DNA of 64,000 bases from Syngnathus acus (lineage: Eukaryota; Chordata; Actinopteri; Syngnathiformes; Syngnathidae). The notes under the pieces are model-generated. The model saw only the letters and a program-made list of their open reading frames with translations, ran no database searches and was not told the origin of the DNA. The stretch is taken from positions 4,733,053 to 4,797,052 of the forward strand of contig NC_051093.1 of assembly GCF_901709675.1 (NCBI RefSeq), given 5' to 3'. Shown piece by piece: positions 1-11,522 of this stretch; position 1 is the stretch's first letter, and every line of letters starts with the position of its first letter. Position numbers and translations under genes: made by a program.

Positions 1-1
1 C

Positions 2-52
2 TCGTTTGCCAGCGTCAGCCAGGATGCATTGGCGGCCATGGCGGTGGACTAG
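2..52 (+). CDS. Possible C-terminal end of an unidentified plus-strand gene
   Basis: Reading from base 2 the plus strand encodes SFASVSQDALAAMAVD followed by TAG, with no stop before the window edge. AATAAA-type polyadenylation signals follow within about 150 bases (in 'cctaaataaaag' near 140-150). It would be the last exon of a gene convergent with SUN1. I do not recognise the peptide, and 16 codons without a stop can occur by chance, so this is tentative. Confidence 0.25.
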   Translation, partial: SFASVSQDALAAMAVD

Positions 53-85
53 GATGGGAGAAGAGTGCAGTGGTATATGGGATTG

Positions 86-103
86 AAAAAGTCTACACAC
101 CCC
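86..103. repeat. Fragment of a dispersed repeat (shared with 45535-45552)
   Basis: The 18 bases aaaaagtctacacacccc occur here and again at 45535-45552 inside the ABCA3 gene. From general knowledge, 'aaaaagtctacacacccc' is a common motif of teleost interspersed repeats. Family assignment would need a repeat-library search. Confidence 0.45.
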
Positions 104-159
104 AGGTTCCTGCAGTGTATTCAAAGTGCCTCTGATTAAACCTAAATAAAAGTTCAGTT

Positions 160-915
160 GTTTTATTGTGCTATCCTGGATCCTACTAGAACCGCTGAAC
201 ATTATTTGGGTTTAAACAATGCCACTTTATGTGTCAACATGTCATCAAGATATTTGCAGTGGTGCAAATGTTGAGCAAAAGAAGACTGGTCCTCTGCAAA
301 CTGAGAACTTTAGCAACACGTAAACATGTTCGAAACCCCATCAGGGCTTTGTCTTCTCCTCAGGCTGTTATCTTGTTATTGTCACTTTGCGGAGCCTCCG
401 CTGGGACCCAGTCTCTGTTTTCGGGGACGTCTCCATCACTCGGGACCACTCACGCTTCAAGCTACGCCCATTCTGAGATGAATAAAAGGACGGCTGTCGG
501 CATGTAAATGGCCTGCTTCGCCAACTTATGATCAGACCTGGACAAGTTTTTACGTGGAGTCTAAGGAATGCCTTTTTGTTTTTAGTTTTTTAGGGGGGGG
601 GGGGGGGGCCCTCTACTGAGAAACCAGTTGATGTCCTAATGGTTTTTTTTGGGGTTTTTTTTTTTAGAAACAAAGTGTTCGTGCACCTATGAAGGGCTGG
701 CCGTTCTCTCTGCGGATTGTTTTCCCTCGGGGACTCTCGTGGGACTAATCACACAGACAGAAGATTTGTCTCCTGAGATGTAACGTGAAATCAATTGTGG
801 TTTTACGCGAGGAAAATAAACGTGCATTTTAAAAATATGCATGCCTGGTCTTATGATTCTGATTTTGTATTTATTCATTTTTTTAGTTTAACTGCAAGTG
901 TGTCTTCTTTTTTAA

Positions 916-954
<39 letters not shown>

Positions 955-1876
955 CTAATACCAAATATACTTTAATGTACATGGCATATTTTGGCAACGA
1001 CACAATAAATATTAAATTCGCAATAAATACTTGTACATTACTGCTGTCATGATTTTTGCCCCAATTTAACAAAACATTATATAATCTAAAATTTAATCTC
1101 TATATTTGAGAGGGGATCTTAATACTAGTAATAAATACTACATTTCTATATGTTAGTACAGTACTGGTGGTTTCAACAATGTATAAAATATTATATAACA
1201 TCAGCCATCTTGGATACTCATTAAATTCATAATATACAATATATACATATATTAGTAGGGTATTACGAGGAACCCATTGGATTTCTATTTGTCTTCACAA
1301 AATAGTTAAATATACTGTAAATATAACCCGCAAAAACACCTAAGCAAATGAAAAATTGGGACGAAAGGATGCATGATTTGATCATTAAAAACAAAAAAAA
1401 CGCACCAGAAAAACAATGTACACAAATCTGCAAAACTTTGATAATCTTGTTACTTACCAGTGTGAATTAAAGTTGTTTGCGAAACAGCAGGCGGGATGTG
1501 GCCTCAGTCAAAATTGTGTTGGGGTGAGTTGGGCTTTCTTCCATTTATAAAAGGTGATCAGTAGGGGAGGATCTTCGGGCTCTTTCTAACATCCCGAGGT
1601 CCTCAACATGTTTATCACGTGACCTATTTATCGGCACCGTTGTCTTTCTTCAGTGGAGGCTGAAAGAGAGGTAGGTGAGTTGCAGAAGAGATATTAACAT
1701 ACTTTTAATACCATGCTGCTGGATGTTGTCAAACATGCCGACTCCGTGAAAGTGGATTATATGGATGATGACTCATTTACTGGTCTGCCATTGTAAAGTT
1801 AAAATTTTTCATTTCCAAAACCAATACGCTGCAATTTCATTTAATTGCATGAACTTCACGATTCAAAATTAAGCTC
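160..1876. other. Intergenic, AT-rich, low-complexity tracts; no gene recognised
   Basis: Open frames here are short and unlike known proteins. Visible features are a G run near 592-608, a very long T run around 919-949, and several AATAAA signals on the plus strand. It probably separates two convergent genes: the left-edge fragment and SUN1. Confidence 0.5.
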
Positions 1877-1882
1877 TTTATT
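1877..1882 (-). terminator. Candidate polyadenylation signal of SUN1
   Basis: TTTATT on the plus strand is AATAAA on the minus strand. It lies 1.15 kb downstream of the SUN1 stop codon, giving a 3'UTR of about 1.1 kb with no competing gene between. Other AATAAA-like sites exist nearby, so the exact cleavage site is uncertain. Confidence 0.4.
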
Positions 1883-3030
1883 GGAATATATTCCAAAGCA
1901 CTTGTCTTACGACAACCAAAAATAGCCATTTATCTTTTTTCTTAAAAAAAACAAAATTAAATCCCAAGATGTTTTCAAAATGCACTAAATAGCTTTCGAC
2001 AAAATATACAAGGCAGAATTCGTTTAACACAGTCATCAATTGACCTTGTAATAAATAAAAAAGTGGGATAAAACATTTTTTGTACAAAATTTAGGCATTC
2101 CACTTATATTTGCAATCAAAATCACAAGTCAACCCCTCCCAATTAAAGAAGGCCTACATCTGCAGTGCATCCTTACAAAAACATCATTCCCCAAAACAAA
2201 CGGGCAAAAATAATAAACAATAGCGATAGGTTATTCTGATATAAATCAACACTGATGAAAGCAAATTTAATAAAAATACAGACTATATGATGGACATCAA
2301 ATATACAGGTTACATTTGGTCTAGGTCTCGGATAAAAGGAAGCGGATAACTTAGCTTAAAGGAAAGAGGAACAGAATGTTATTTAAAAAAAAAAAAATCC
2401 CCAGTAATGAAGATACTAACCATTCCAAATTGATTGCCAATTGGAGATCCGGGCACATGACTTTCAGAGGCAACTCTCTCTTAAAAGCCGTTGTTAAAAG
2501 AAAATTGCGAGAGAAAGTCCATCCAACATGACACTGACGCATTTTGTCTATGCTGATTAATTTACAGAGCGGAAGAACCTCCGCAAGTGGGTTGCAGTGT
2601 CCTTAAAGGGTGAAATGCATCACAAAGTAGTAAATCATTCCAATCAGCTAGTGGCGTAAAATGGATGACCACGTACAATGGCCAGCAAAATAAAAACAGG
2701 TACAAAAAAAAGAAAAGAAATAAACAGGCCAAATCCCAATAAAAAGCAGGATGAGAGGAAGGAGGGAGTGAAGCCTTCCACGTTTCATTTTGGGTGGTTT
2801 GAGTTAGTCTTTTGCCCCCGTAAGTTCATTCAGTGCAAGATGTCTCTTAGGAAATCAAAAGACTTCAGTTCTTGTCCTCAAGTCTCCATTTGGATGTCCC
2901 TGTTATTCTTTCAGCACAAAAAAAGAAAAGAAAAAACCCCTGCCACCATCTGGTCAGCCTCACATCCACGAGGACTTCAGAGCGCCTTTGCTGTATGTAC
3001 AACAGTTTTTTGTGTTTCGCAGTGGTTGGT

Positions 3031-6000
3031 TCACTGAGGGCGAGGTTCTCCGTGGACTCGAAAGCGATACAAACAAGTGTAGTCGGGATGCCCCCAGTTG
3101 GACATCACCTGGACCTCCATGACTTGGAAAGTCTTCTCCGTCGGCTCCTGGAAGTTAAAAAAGGGCCAAAGTGGCACCAGTGTATAGTGTGACGTGATGT
3201 ACGCAATACAGCAAAAAACGATTAATCGACGAACCCGATGATAAACAATTCAAATAACCTTAACAGGGAAGATTTGCAGCGATTCTCCGTCTTCCTGGTA
3301 GGTGTAGTGACCGAGCAAGTCGCCTTCTTCTTGGTACTCGTCATCCAGTCCCTGTGGGAAGGATGGCAAAAAAAAAAAAAATCACTGACAGCCTGTTTAT
3401 TTAAAAAAATATATATATATTATTCATAATGGATCACGCTTCTTACAAAGACTGTGAAGTTACGAGGGGCACTGCTGATGTTCCCGGTGGGGGACAGCGC
3501 TTTGGGAATATGTTCCAAGCAGAAGGACGTGGGCCGGATTCTCATAGAAAGCCGGATCACGAGGTAACCCTGTGAGCCTTTGAACGCCCAGCAGTTGCCT
3601 GGGTACATGTCAGGCTGATGGAGCGGAAAGCAAAGTGTTCTGAAATATCCTTTGGGTTCAGGCATCGGCACATGTAAAACCCACCTGGATGACAACTCGA
3701 GGGGACTGGGAGAAGTACCAGAGCGGGACGCCAAACAGACTCATGAGGGCTGTCTTGGTCTCGTGTGTTTCTGAACAGCGAGTGCTGAGGATGCTCCCGC
3801 CTGAATATACCAACGCCGGAGAAGAGTGACAAAGAAGTGATGAAGAAGAGGATCAAAAACCACAATCCATCAGGCATGGACACAATCCTAAACTTTCTTA
3901 CCTCCAGACTCCAGGGCATAGTCCACCAGACCGGTCTTGTCCTGCGAGTAGAGCTTCAGCACATTCTGGGCGATCAATTTTACTTGCTGGGATAAAGAAC
4001 ACACAATAATACATGAATGAAAACCCTTCAATGTAAATTACAGTTAAACAATGCCAAAATATGTTTGCCAATGCATTCTACTTCTTCTACCTCTTCCGAC
4101 AAGCACTCGGTCGAGGCAGTGTTCTGCACCGTGATGGCCGCCGCGCCAGCGATGGACGCGGCCTTGGACTCGGCCTCGCTGAGAGTCTCGACACGGCTCA
4201 GCTGCAGCTGCTGAGAAACATTGCTCAGGATGCTGTGCTCCAGGGCAACCAGCGACGCCCGCAGGTCGGGTGTGGTGGCGTAGCGCTGGGAGAGCCAGAC
4301 CACCAGAGACTCAGGCAGTTCCTCCTGAGACTGATCTGACGAGCCGCTGCCGAAGAAGAGAGCGTGCAACTCCTTACGCACTTGGGAGGAAACCTGAGCC
4401 GACATCTGGAAAGAGAAGGCATCGAAATGAAGAGGAAAAAAATGCTTTGCTGCCATCTTCTGGCATCTTTAAATATTTTTTGGGTGGGTGGTGCCAGTCG
4501 AATATCCCCCACCCAAGGCAAAAAAATAAATTAAAATAAATTAAGACAATCAAGCCCTGTCTTCTTTTGATGTACGACATATGATGGATGTTCCATCTTA
4601 CCGTCTCCTGCAGCGAGTCCAGCTGCTCACACTTGCCCCTGCATCCCATGACGGCGTGCAGGTCCTGCCTGACTTTTACCAAATCCATCTCAAGTCTTTG
4701 CACCTCAGCCTGCAACGCATTGTGCGTCTCCTGCTTCACTCCCACACTGCGGTGGCAACAGCGAGGCAAAACACATCAGAGCTACTCCTTGCAACTAAAA
4801 TCATCAGTGTGTGTGTTTATGGTACCTAAGAGGAGGCGTGTCTACTGCTGGAGCGACGCCGACTTCAATTTTCTCTTTGTCAAGTTCATATTGCTGCTGC
4901 CTCTGTTGCACGGTCTACAAATAACATGATAAAATATTTATAAAACAGAAAAAAATAAGAGTAATTGTCACTGGCTAATGTTTCTTCAACTGCTTTCCTT
5001 GCAGGCGTGCAGACGCAAGCATACCTCAGTCTTGGCAGCCAGAGCGCCGAGCAGCAGTTCCAACTCGGCCAACCGTGTCGTTTGACTCCCTTGTAGCGCT
5101 TTGAGCTGCTCTTCGTTCTGCTGGGATGCCAAATGACAGTTGACGCTCAACTCGCATCAGCAAGATATAATTTGTGTTCTCGGACCTGCTCTCTGAGGGC
5201 GTGGTCCTCTCTCAGCTCTCCTCGCAACACGCCCAGCCTCTGCTCCAGCAGGGACGACACCCACAGTCCCAGCGTCTCCCTGTCGGTCTCGGCGTGGAGC
5301 TTCTCCCTCAGCGTGGCGTACAGAGCCATTATGTCCGTGTCCTGCTGCTCCTGCTTCTGCTCGCTCTGCTGGACTCGCTGCCACAGGAGCGCTAGCTGGC
5401 GCTCCAGACGCTCGAGGCGCTCCATGTCCAAACTAGAGACTACAATTGGCTGAGGAGAAAAAAAAAAAAAACACAATTAGAAAACAAGACATGGTGGTTT
5501 ATAATTCTTGACTTTTACAATCCAACCCACTGGCGCTTGTGAAACGGGAGCTGAGGTCTGGAACTCTGCAGCAGGTACAGGAACCGGAGCAGATACAGGA
5601 ACCGGAGCGGAGGCTGGCATTAAGATAGACAGGTACGTGATCAGGGAGGAAGGACGCCACTCGGTGAGGTTTGCGGCTGGTAAGTAGCTGAGCAGGACGG
5701 CGACGGGCGGGCTCCACAGCCACCAAGCTGAATGACAAGAGCAAGAAAAAATGCTGAATTAATTGGTGTAGCTTTGCGCAACATTTAAAAATAGAAATAA
5801 AAAGGCTTTATGGTATAAAATGTATTGGCGGGAATTGTTACAAAAAAGAAATAAGCTCGTTTTTAACAACTCACCTAAGAAGAGCAGGAGCGGCAGTAAA
5901 AGCAGGAGGAGCTTCCAGAGTTTTGGAAGGCACCTAGAAGTAACACATTAAACAAAAAGAAATGAAGAATACACACACACAAAAAAAGCCATGTTGGCTC

Positions 6001-9000
6001 TTACCGTGTCAGAAAGAAGACGTTGAGGAGAGACGCGAGGGATGCAAGGTGGTACCAGCCACTGGCGAGAAACCACAGAAGACCCCGGCCTGCCTTCCCT
6101 GTGGGCGGATTGACGTAAAAACACGACGGCAACATCATCAGAACCTTAAAGATGATTTCAAGGGCGGCAAGAGAACACATGACCAACCTGGAGCCGCTAG
6201 GATTGTCCACAGCAACGTAAACAGTCTCTGCGTCAGCGTGCTGACCCCTGAGCCCAAAGCTTTAGCGCCTCTCACCGCGTAGTGACCCGGCCGGAGGAAG
6301 CAGTAACCTGGAAACGGAAGCAGCGAGTTGTCACGGCTCGCGTTCGAATATTCATCTACGTCATTTGGGCATTAATAGGAGCGCTGGTCAACCTGCGCAA
6401 GCCAGAAGGCTCCACAGCGCCTCCGCCAGGCGCCGGGACCTGGAGGATTGAGTGACGAGGACGGTGTGCGTCTCAAAGGACTGCTTCCCTTTACAGTCAT
6501 CACCTGCGTGCAGCAAAACCACGGCAAGCAAAATGAAAGGTGCACACAGAAAAAAAAAACATGCATGAATTGTCATATAAGCAAAATGGAAAAAGGAATA
6601 AAAAAAAGAAATGACGTAAGTTAGCAAAAAACAAAACAAAAAAAACATGCACAAGTGCCGGCTGCCACGAACATCTTGCTGACCCCTCAACAAGTATATT
6701 CACTTGTGTTCATATATTGGACTAGCGGAGATGGATAAAGCATTGAGTTCCATTTCTAAAATGTCAAACAGCCTAAAAATGAGTCAACAAGTTGCCGAGC
6801 AGTCAAAGCGGTTCACGCAACCTCTGCAGAATGACCCCGACACAAGTCACGCAGGTCACATTAACTCTGTCAATCAACAGACAACAGGCAGTGTGTGTGT
6901 ACGTGTTTGCATGTGTGTGTGTGTGTGTGAACGCCCTTACATAGGGAACCATTGAGATTGAGATGTGATGCGTCTTCTGTCACCAGATCTTTAACATTCA
7001 TGCTTCCACAGTAACTCGAGTGAGCTGAAATACACAAAGCTCATTTTTATTTGATTGTTGCGATAAAAATGTAAAACAAAATCAACAAAAGGAAAATGAA
7101 TGAAAACTAAAAATGTACTGCGATTTGAGGCGGTGCTACGGCCTTATGTTCAGAAAGGGGACGTTACCTTGTACTTGAGAGTTTTCAGAGCTGTCGCCCA
7201 TCACCCTGCGCTTGAGTAGCCACACTTGGGACAAACTGGAGGACGCCGTCTGTCTCAGGGAGTCCGTGCATGACGCAAAGACGCCTGCTGGAAACACGTG
7301 GTCTTCGTCAAAATACACACACGGCAGTATCAAGACAGAAAAAAAATCAAAAATATTAAAGAGTGTGAACCCAATTCATACACAAGTTCCATGGTTAAAG
7401 GCTCCCCCTTGTGGTGCAAGTTCAAACTGCAACTATTTTAATGGAGGTCGTTGGAATTGTCTACCTCTTCCTTGTGTGCCGCTTGTGGTTCGCGTGTGTA
7501 GCCAGAGTACGCTGCTGCAAAGCATGGTGAAGATAGACACAAAAGGAGCCAGGACTTTTTTGCTCAGACGCACGCACGTATTGGACACTGACGTTAGGAT
7601 GCCTTAAGAGGAAAAAAAACCAAAACATCTCAACGGAATGAAGCAACTTTCCAGCCATGTGCATTTGATGCAAATCTTTGCACCTGTCTTGTTCTTCTGA
7701 CTCCGGTCTCTGGTGTATATAGTTGCGAAAGGTGACGACGAGTAGTAGAGGGAATCGGCGCACGCTCCTTCGGCGCGAGACGACGGCGATGATGTCGATG
7801 ACGTGTGCGTGATGAGGGAGTCGTTCTTTTCAGAATGGAAGGAGCAGTCCTTACAGATGAAGCCGTTGGCGTGCGTCACGTAGGACTTGGAAGCATCCAC
7901 GTCGCCGTTGACGTTGGACGAGCCGTGCACGGAGTGGGACGTCCTTCCTGTGGAGGACACGTTTGTTTTTTAGTATATGTATCTTGTGACATGGTCATCT
8001 CTATTTTCTAAACTGACCCCAGATGCCGTCGACTGACGTCGTGGTGGTCGTGACGGTGCGCTGTCTCAGGTGGTCGGCGGCGCAGTCACGCAGGCTGCCG
8101 GCAAACGCCGCCGCGTTGCTTTCCTCCACCCTGGTGCTGCTGCTTAACGGGGTGCAGATGGCGGAGAAGCTGAGGTGCTGCCTGGGCGTGTCGGCTTGGC
8201 TCAGGGACAACGACAAGGTGTTGGACTGCAGCTTTCTCCCCCGGAGCGTCCTGTAAAGAAAAAATAAATATTAAGGACCAATCTGATATTTTGACTTTTA
8301 TTTCCTTTGCTCTTCAAGACACTCGCCGTGACTCTTTCCTGGAAGCATAGCTGCTCTGGCTTCTGGTGTAGTCCATAAGGCTGTCGTTGCCATGGTGATC
8401 GGCCATGTTTTGCAGACGCAGGCTCCGCCGTGACATCCTGGGCGACTCGTAGACCGGAGCAATCTGGTGCTCCTTCTCAAACTCCAACGCTGCCGTCGAG
8501 TAGCTGGAGCTGCGGAGACGAGCGCAAGAGTTGAAGAAAAACAACTTTAGGGAGGAATGCCAGACCGCTTCGAATAAGGACGCAGTTTGCACTTCAGAGG
8601 AGCCGAATAAAACAAAACCAAGCTAGGACAGCACGGTGAGAGAAAGCAAAGCTGGCACGCCAGCAGCTAGCCTACAGGAAGTGACTCAGCCACAAGGCAA
8701 AACAAGACAACAATAGAAGGCAGCGTGTGGTGCACGCTTCACTGCCTAATGGAAACACTGGCTGGTTTAATTTCCCCAAAGTACTCACTCACATTGACAA
8801 ACAAAAGCAATGCAGCGGCCGGTGATCCGAAAGGCAGCATGAAAGTTGTAAATTGAAAGCTGCTGTGGATCACGCTGCGCTGAGTCACAGGGCCACACCC
8901 ACCCGGCCAGCACAGCGCTGGAGGCACACACGCCAACACAAGAGCACTGGAAAGACACTACTTTAACTGCCATTAGAGGAAAATATATCAAAATGATTCA

Positions 9001-11522
9001 ACTGTGAGCCATGACAGCCAGCCACTCATTCATTTACTCGGATGACATTCACAACTACAGTACAGGCAATCGAGAGTCCAAAATTAATTTAACATCAAAC
9101 TCCACAAACAGATTGAAATGGAATAGAATGCTATTAAAATATCTGCAATTGGAAGAATTTTGCCAGTTTGTAATAAATCAATCAATAAATAAAGCCTCTG
9201 GGATATCCTTGCCCTAGTCATGGAAGGGAAAAAAAAAAAAAAAAAAACTCGCTCCGGCAGTTTTTTTTAAGCAAGTTTATTATTAGCAAAACATACCATT
9301 GTAAGCGAAACTGTGAATGGCGCGGCGGCCAGCGGGTGCACATGCACACGTCTGTGGACCCGATCTCCAAGCTAAAGCCTGAGGATTACACAGCGGCGCC
9401 TCCATCCAATTATGTGCTTTGTTGTTTACTCAGCATCTCTCCAACAAACTTATAGGATAGTGTTTAAAATGTGTTTCATCTGATCAGAAACTAATTATTT
9501 TCCATAGACACTTCCGCCGCTCGCTCTCAGGCAGCTCCGCCAGCCCACATCGGTGATATAAATAGAGACTACGCTTTTAGAAGCAAGAGAAGAAGGCAAG
9601 ACAGCCAAGCATGGACATCAAAGATGTCGGACAATCGGCTCTCCTTGCATAACGCCAGGTTTTGATGGCCTTCCCACACTCAGTGGGCACTGCCGGTGAT
9701 CTTGCGTCAGAGGCACGCAACTCAAAGTATCTTATCGGATGGAGCTGTTTTTCTTCCGGCAGGTGGAGTGCTAACCAGGCTTGTCCACTTGAAACAAATA
9801 TAATTCCCTCCGTGACAAAGACATTAAAAGTTGGTTTGGTAAATGGGCGTACTACCCACTCACATGCTCCCTTCTTTGCATACTGAATAATAAAAAATAA
9901 AAAAAACACTCATCATGGCATGAGGGAAAATAACGACCGTGAGGCTGAATGTTCTAACAAGCTGGACTTCAGCTAATGAATCACATTCATGGGACATGTC
10001 CAAATACAAAATGAACAGCACGCTGACATCTTGCGTGCCGAGACTGCAACAGAGCAACCAAAATCCCCTCAGGATCCACATGCCCGTGTTTACAAGCATT
10101 TGGGAAGGGAGAGACAAATATGGCGGGCTGTTAAATTGCCATCCGGCTCCCACTTGGCACAGATTAGCATCATTGGATCCCACCCTCGGACTTTTCGTCT
10201 CTCTGTCTGACTTTCCTTCATCTGTCAGAATGTCACAATCACAAGGCGCCAATGTTTGGGTTGCATTCCTCAGCGTCGTCTTGCCAAGTGTGACTCGGAT
10301 CTTGACGAGTTCACATAAAAAACAAAAACAAACGGGAAAATAAATCTATTTTTTTGCAACTGGATTATTTTATGTTTTAGTATTCACAAAGGTCTGTTGT
10401 CTCTTGAGAGAGGAAAAAAAAACTGCACTGGAGGCCCCCCCTGACCCACTTCCAGCATCATCAAATATGAAGGGCCTCTGTGAGTGCATTAGAGCGCAAC
10501 CTTGCTCTGCTCTGCATAAAGAGACACTTTCAATCCAGATTGTAAATGTTCCGGCCTTGTACATTCTAGTTATGATTAACTCGGATTTGCAAGTGAAAAA
10601 CGGTCAGGCTTGGTTTGCGCTAACAGTCACCAGACTGTTCATCTCGACACATTCACGTTTTAGTCGGCGTGGGCAACGCGCACAGACGGTATAAAATGCA
10701 AATCGAGACACAGCCACAAAAAAATTTAGAACATCCGTTTAGAGTTTGGACATCGTGTCCACACACAAATTGCTTAAAAGAAAAACACACAGCAGTTACT
10801 TTAGCTTGTTCTGCTCACAATGTTGTAGAAAGGGTTCTTCTAAATTCTAATCCGGGATCAGGGCCATGCTTGTGACGGCGAGGTTTATTATGGTCCACCT
10901 GGCTGTCAGATTCTGAGCGACTCTTTTCAAAGTAGATTTCTGGATCGGTGCCACCAAACTATTTTAACACCAAGCCCAACAACGTATTTAAAAAATGACC
11001 ACCTGAACGTTTTCAGCTCACTTGTGAAAAATGTACAGACAGCCAGTAAATCTACTAAACATTCTTGCACTTGACTGATGGGACATAATTCTTCTGGCTT
11101 CGCCATTCTTCCACATGCACAAACCAACTCGACCACACCCACGCTATGATGCACTCCATTTTTGATCAAAGCTCTGAATATTGCAAACATTCCGTGAGCC
11201 AACCATCAAACATTTCATCCGAATCACTTCCCCACGTAATACTTCGAATAAAAAACACAAACCTTCAACTGAGCTTTTCAACAAAGCCTATTTGTGTACC
11301 TTTCGAATCTCTCAAAGCGGGACGAATCCTCAACGCAACGCCGATAGCCGACAAAATATTTCCTCTTCAAATAACTCGAGCGGAGCGGATGAACTTGATC
11401 GGCAACAAGTTGCTCTGCTGAGTTCACGCGCGCCAGAGGTCTCACCTGAGGGAGTAGGTATAGCCGGTGTTCTCCGGAGCACACTGCGGCGGCGTGTATG
11501 TGTGCAGTTGGGAAAAATCCAT
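3031..11522 (-). CDS. sun1: SUN domain-containing protein 1 (LINC complex, inner nuclear membrane)
   Basis: SUN1 spans the inner nuclear membrane and binds KASH proteins in the perinuclear space, coupling lamina and cytoskeleton. The 22 coding exons (3' to 5') are 3031-3147, 3259-3351, 3447-3614, 3685-3800, 3902-3986, 4091-4405, 4602-4746, 4826-4914, 5025-5120, 5186-5449, 5519-5727, 5875-5933, 6005-6098, 6188-6307, 6393-6503, 6941-7024, 7168-7284, 7465-7602, 7684-7947, 8018-8250, 8333-8509 and 11446-11522. They join in frame to 1056 aa. The N-terminus starts MDFSQLHTYTPPQC as in vertebrate SUN1, and ESPRMSRRSLRL follows. A C2H2-like patch (CKDC, about residue 194) precedes hydrophobic stretches. 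The main membrane segment (LWKLLLLLLPLLLF, about 475-505) leads to LPAANLTEW, a coiled coil (about 560-760) and the SUN domain (about 865-1056: ALESGG, GNCWAFKGSQGY, SNWGHPDYTCLYRFRVHGEP). Donors at 8332 (GTCACG) and 5185 (GTCCGA) are weak and should be checked. The N-terminal exons are probably alternatively spliced, as in other vertebrates. Confidence 0.95.
6890..6929. repeat. (GT)n microsatellite in a SUN1 intron
   Basis: An interrupted GT repeat lies just downstream (in gene direction) of the SUN1 exon at 6941-7024. It is likely to vary in length between individuals. Confidence 0.7.

Noticed and set aside
919-949. Long T tract as a retroposon tail
   Set aside because: No flanking target-site duplication or SINE/LINE body could be made out; probably a simple homopolymer.
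1300-2100. Search for a mobile-element reverse transcriptase or transposase
   Set aside because: No retroelement or transposase coding region was recognised anywhere in the window; only short non-coding repeat remnants are visible.
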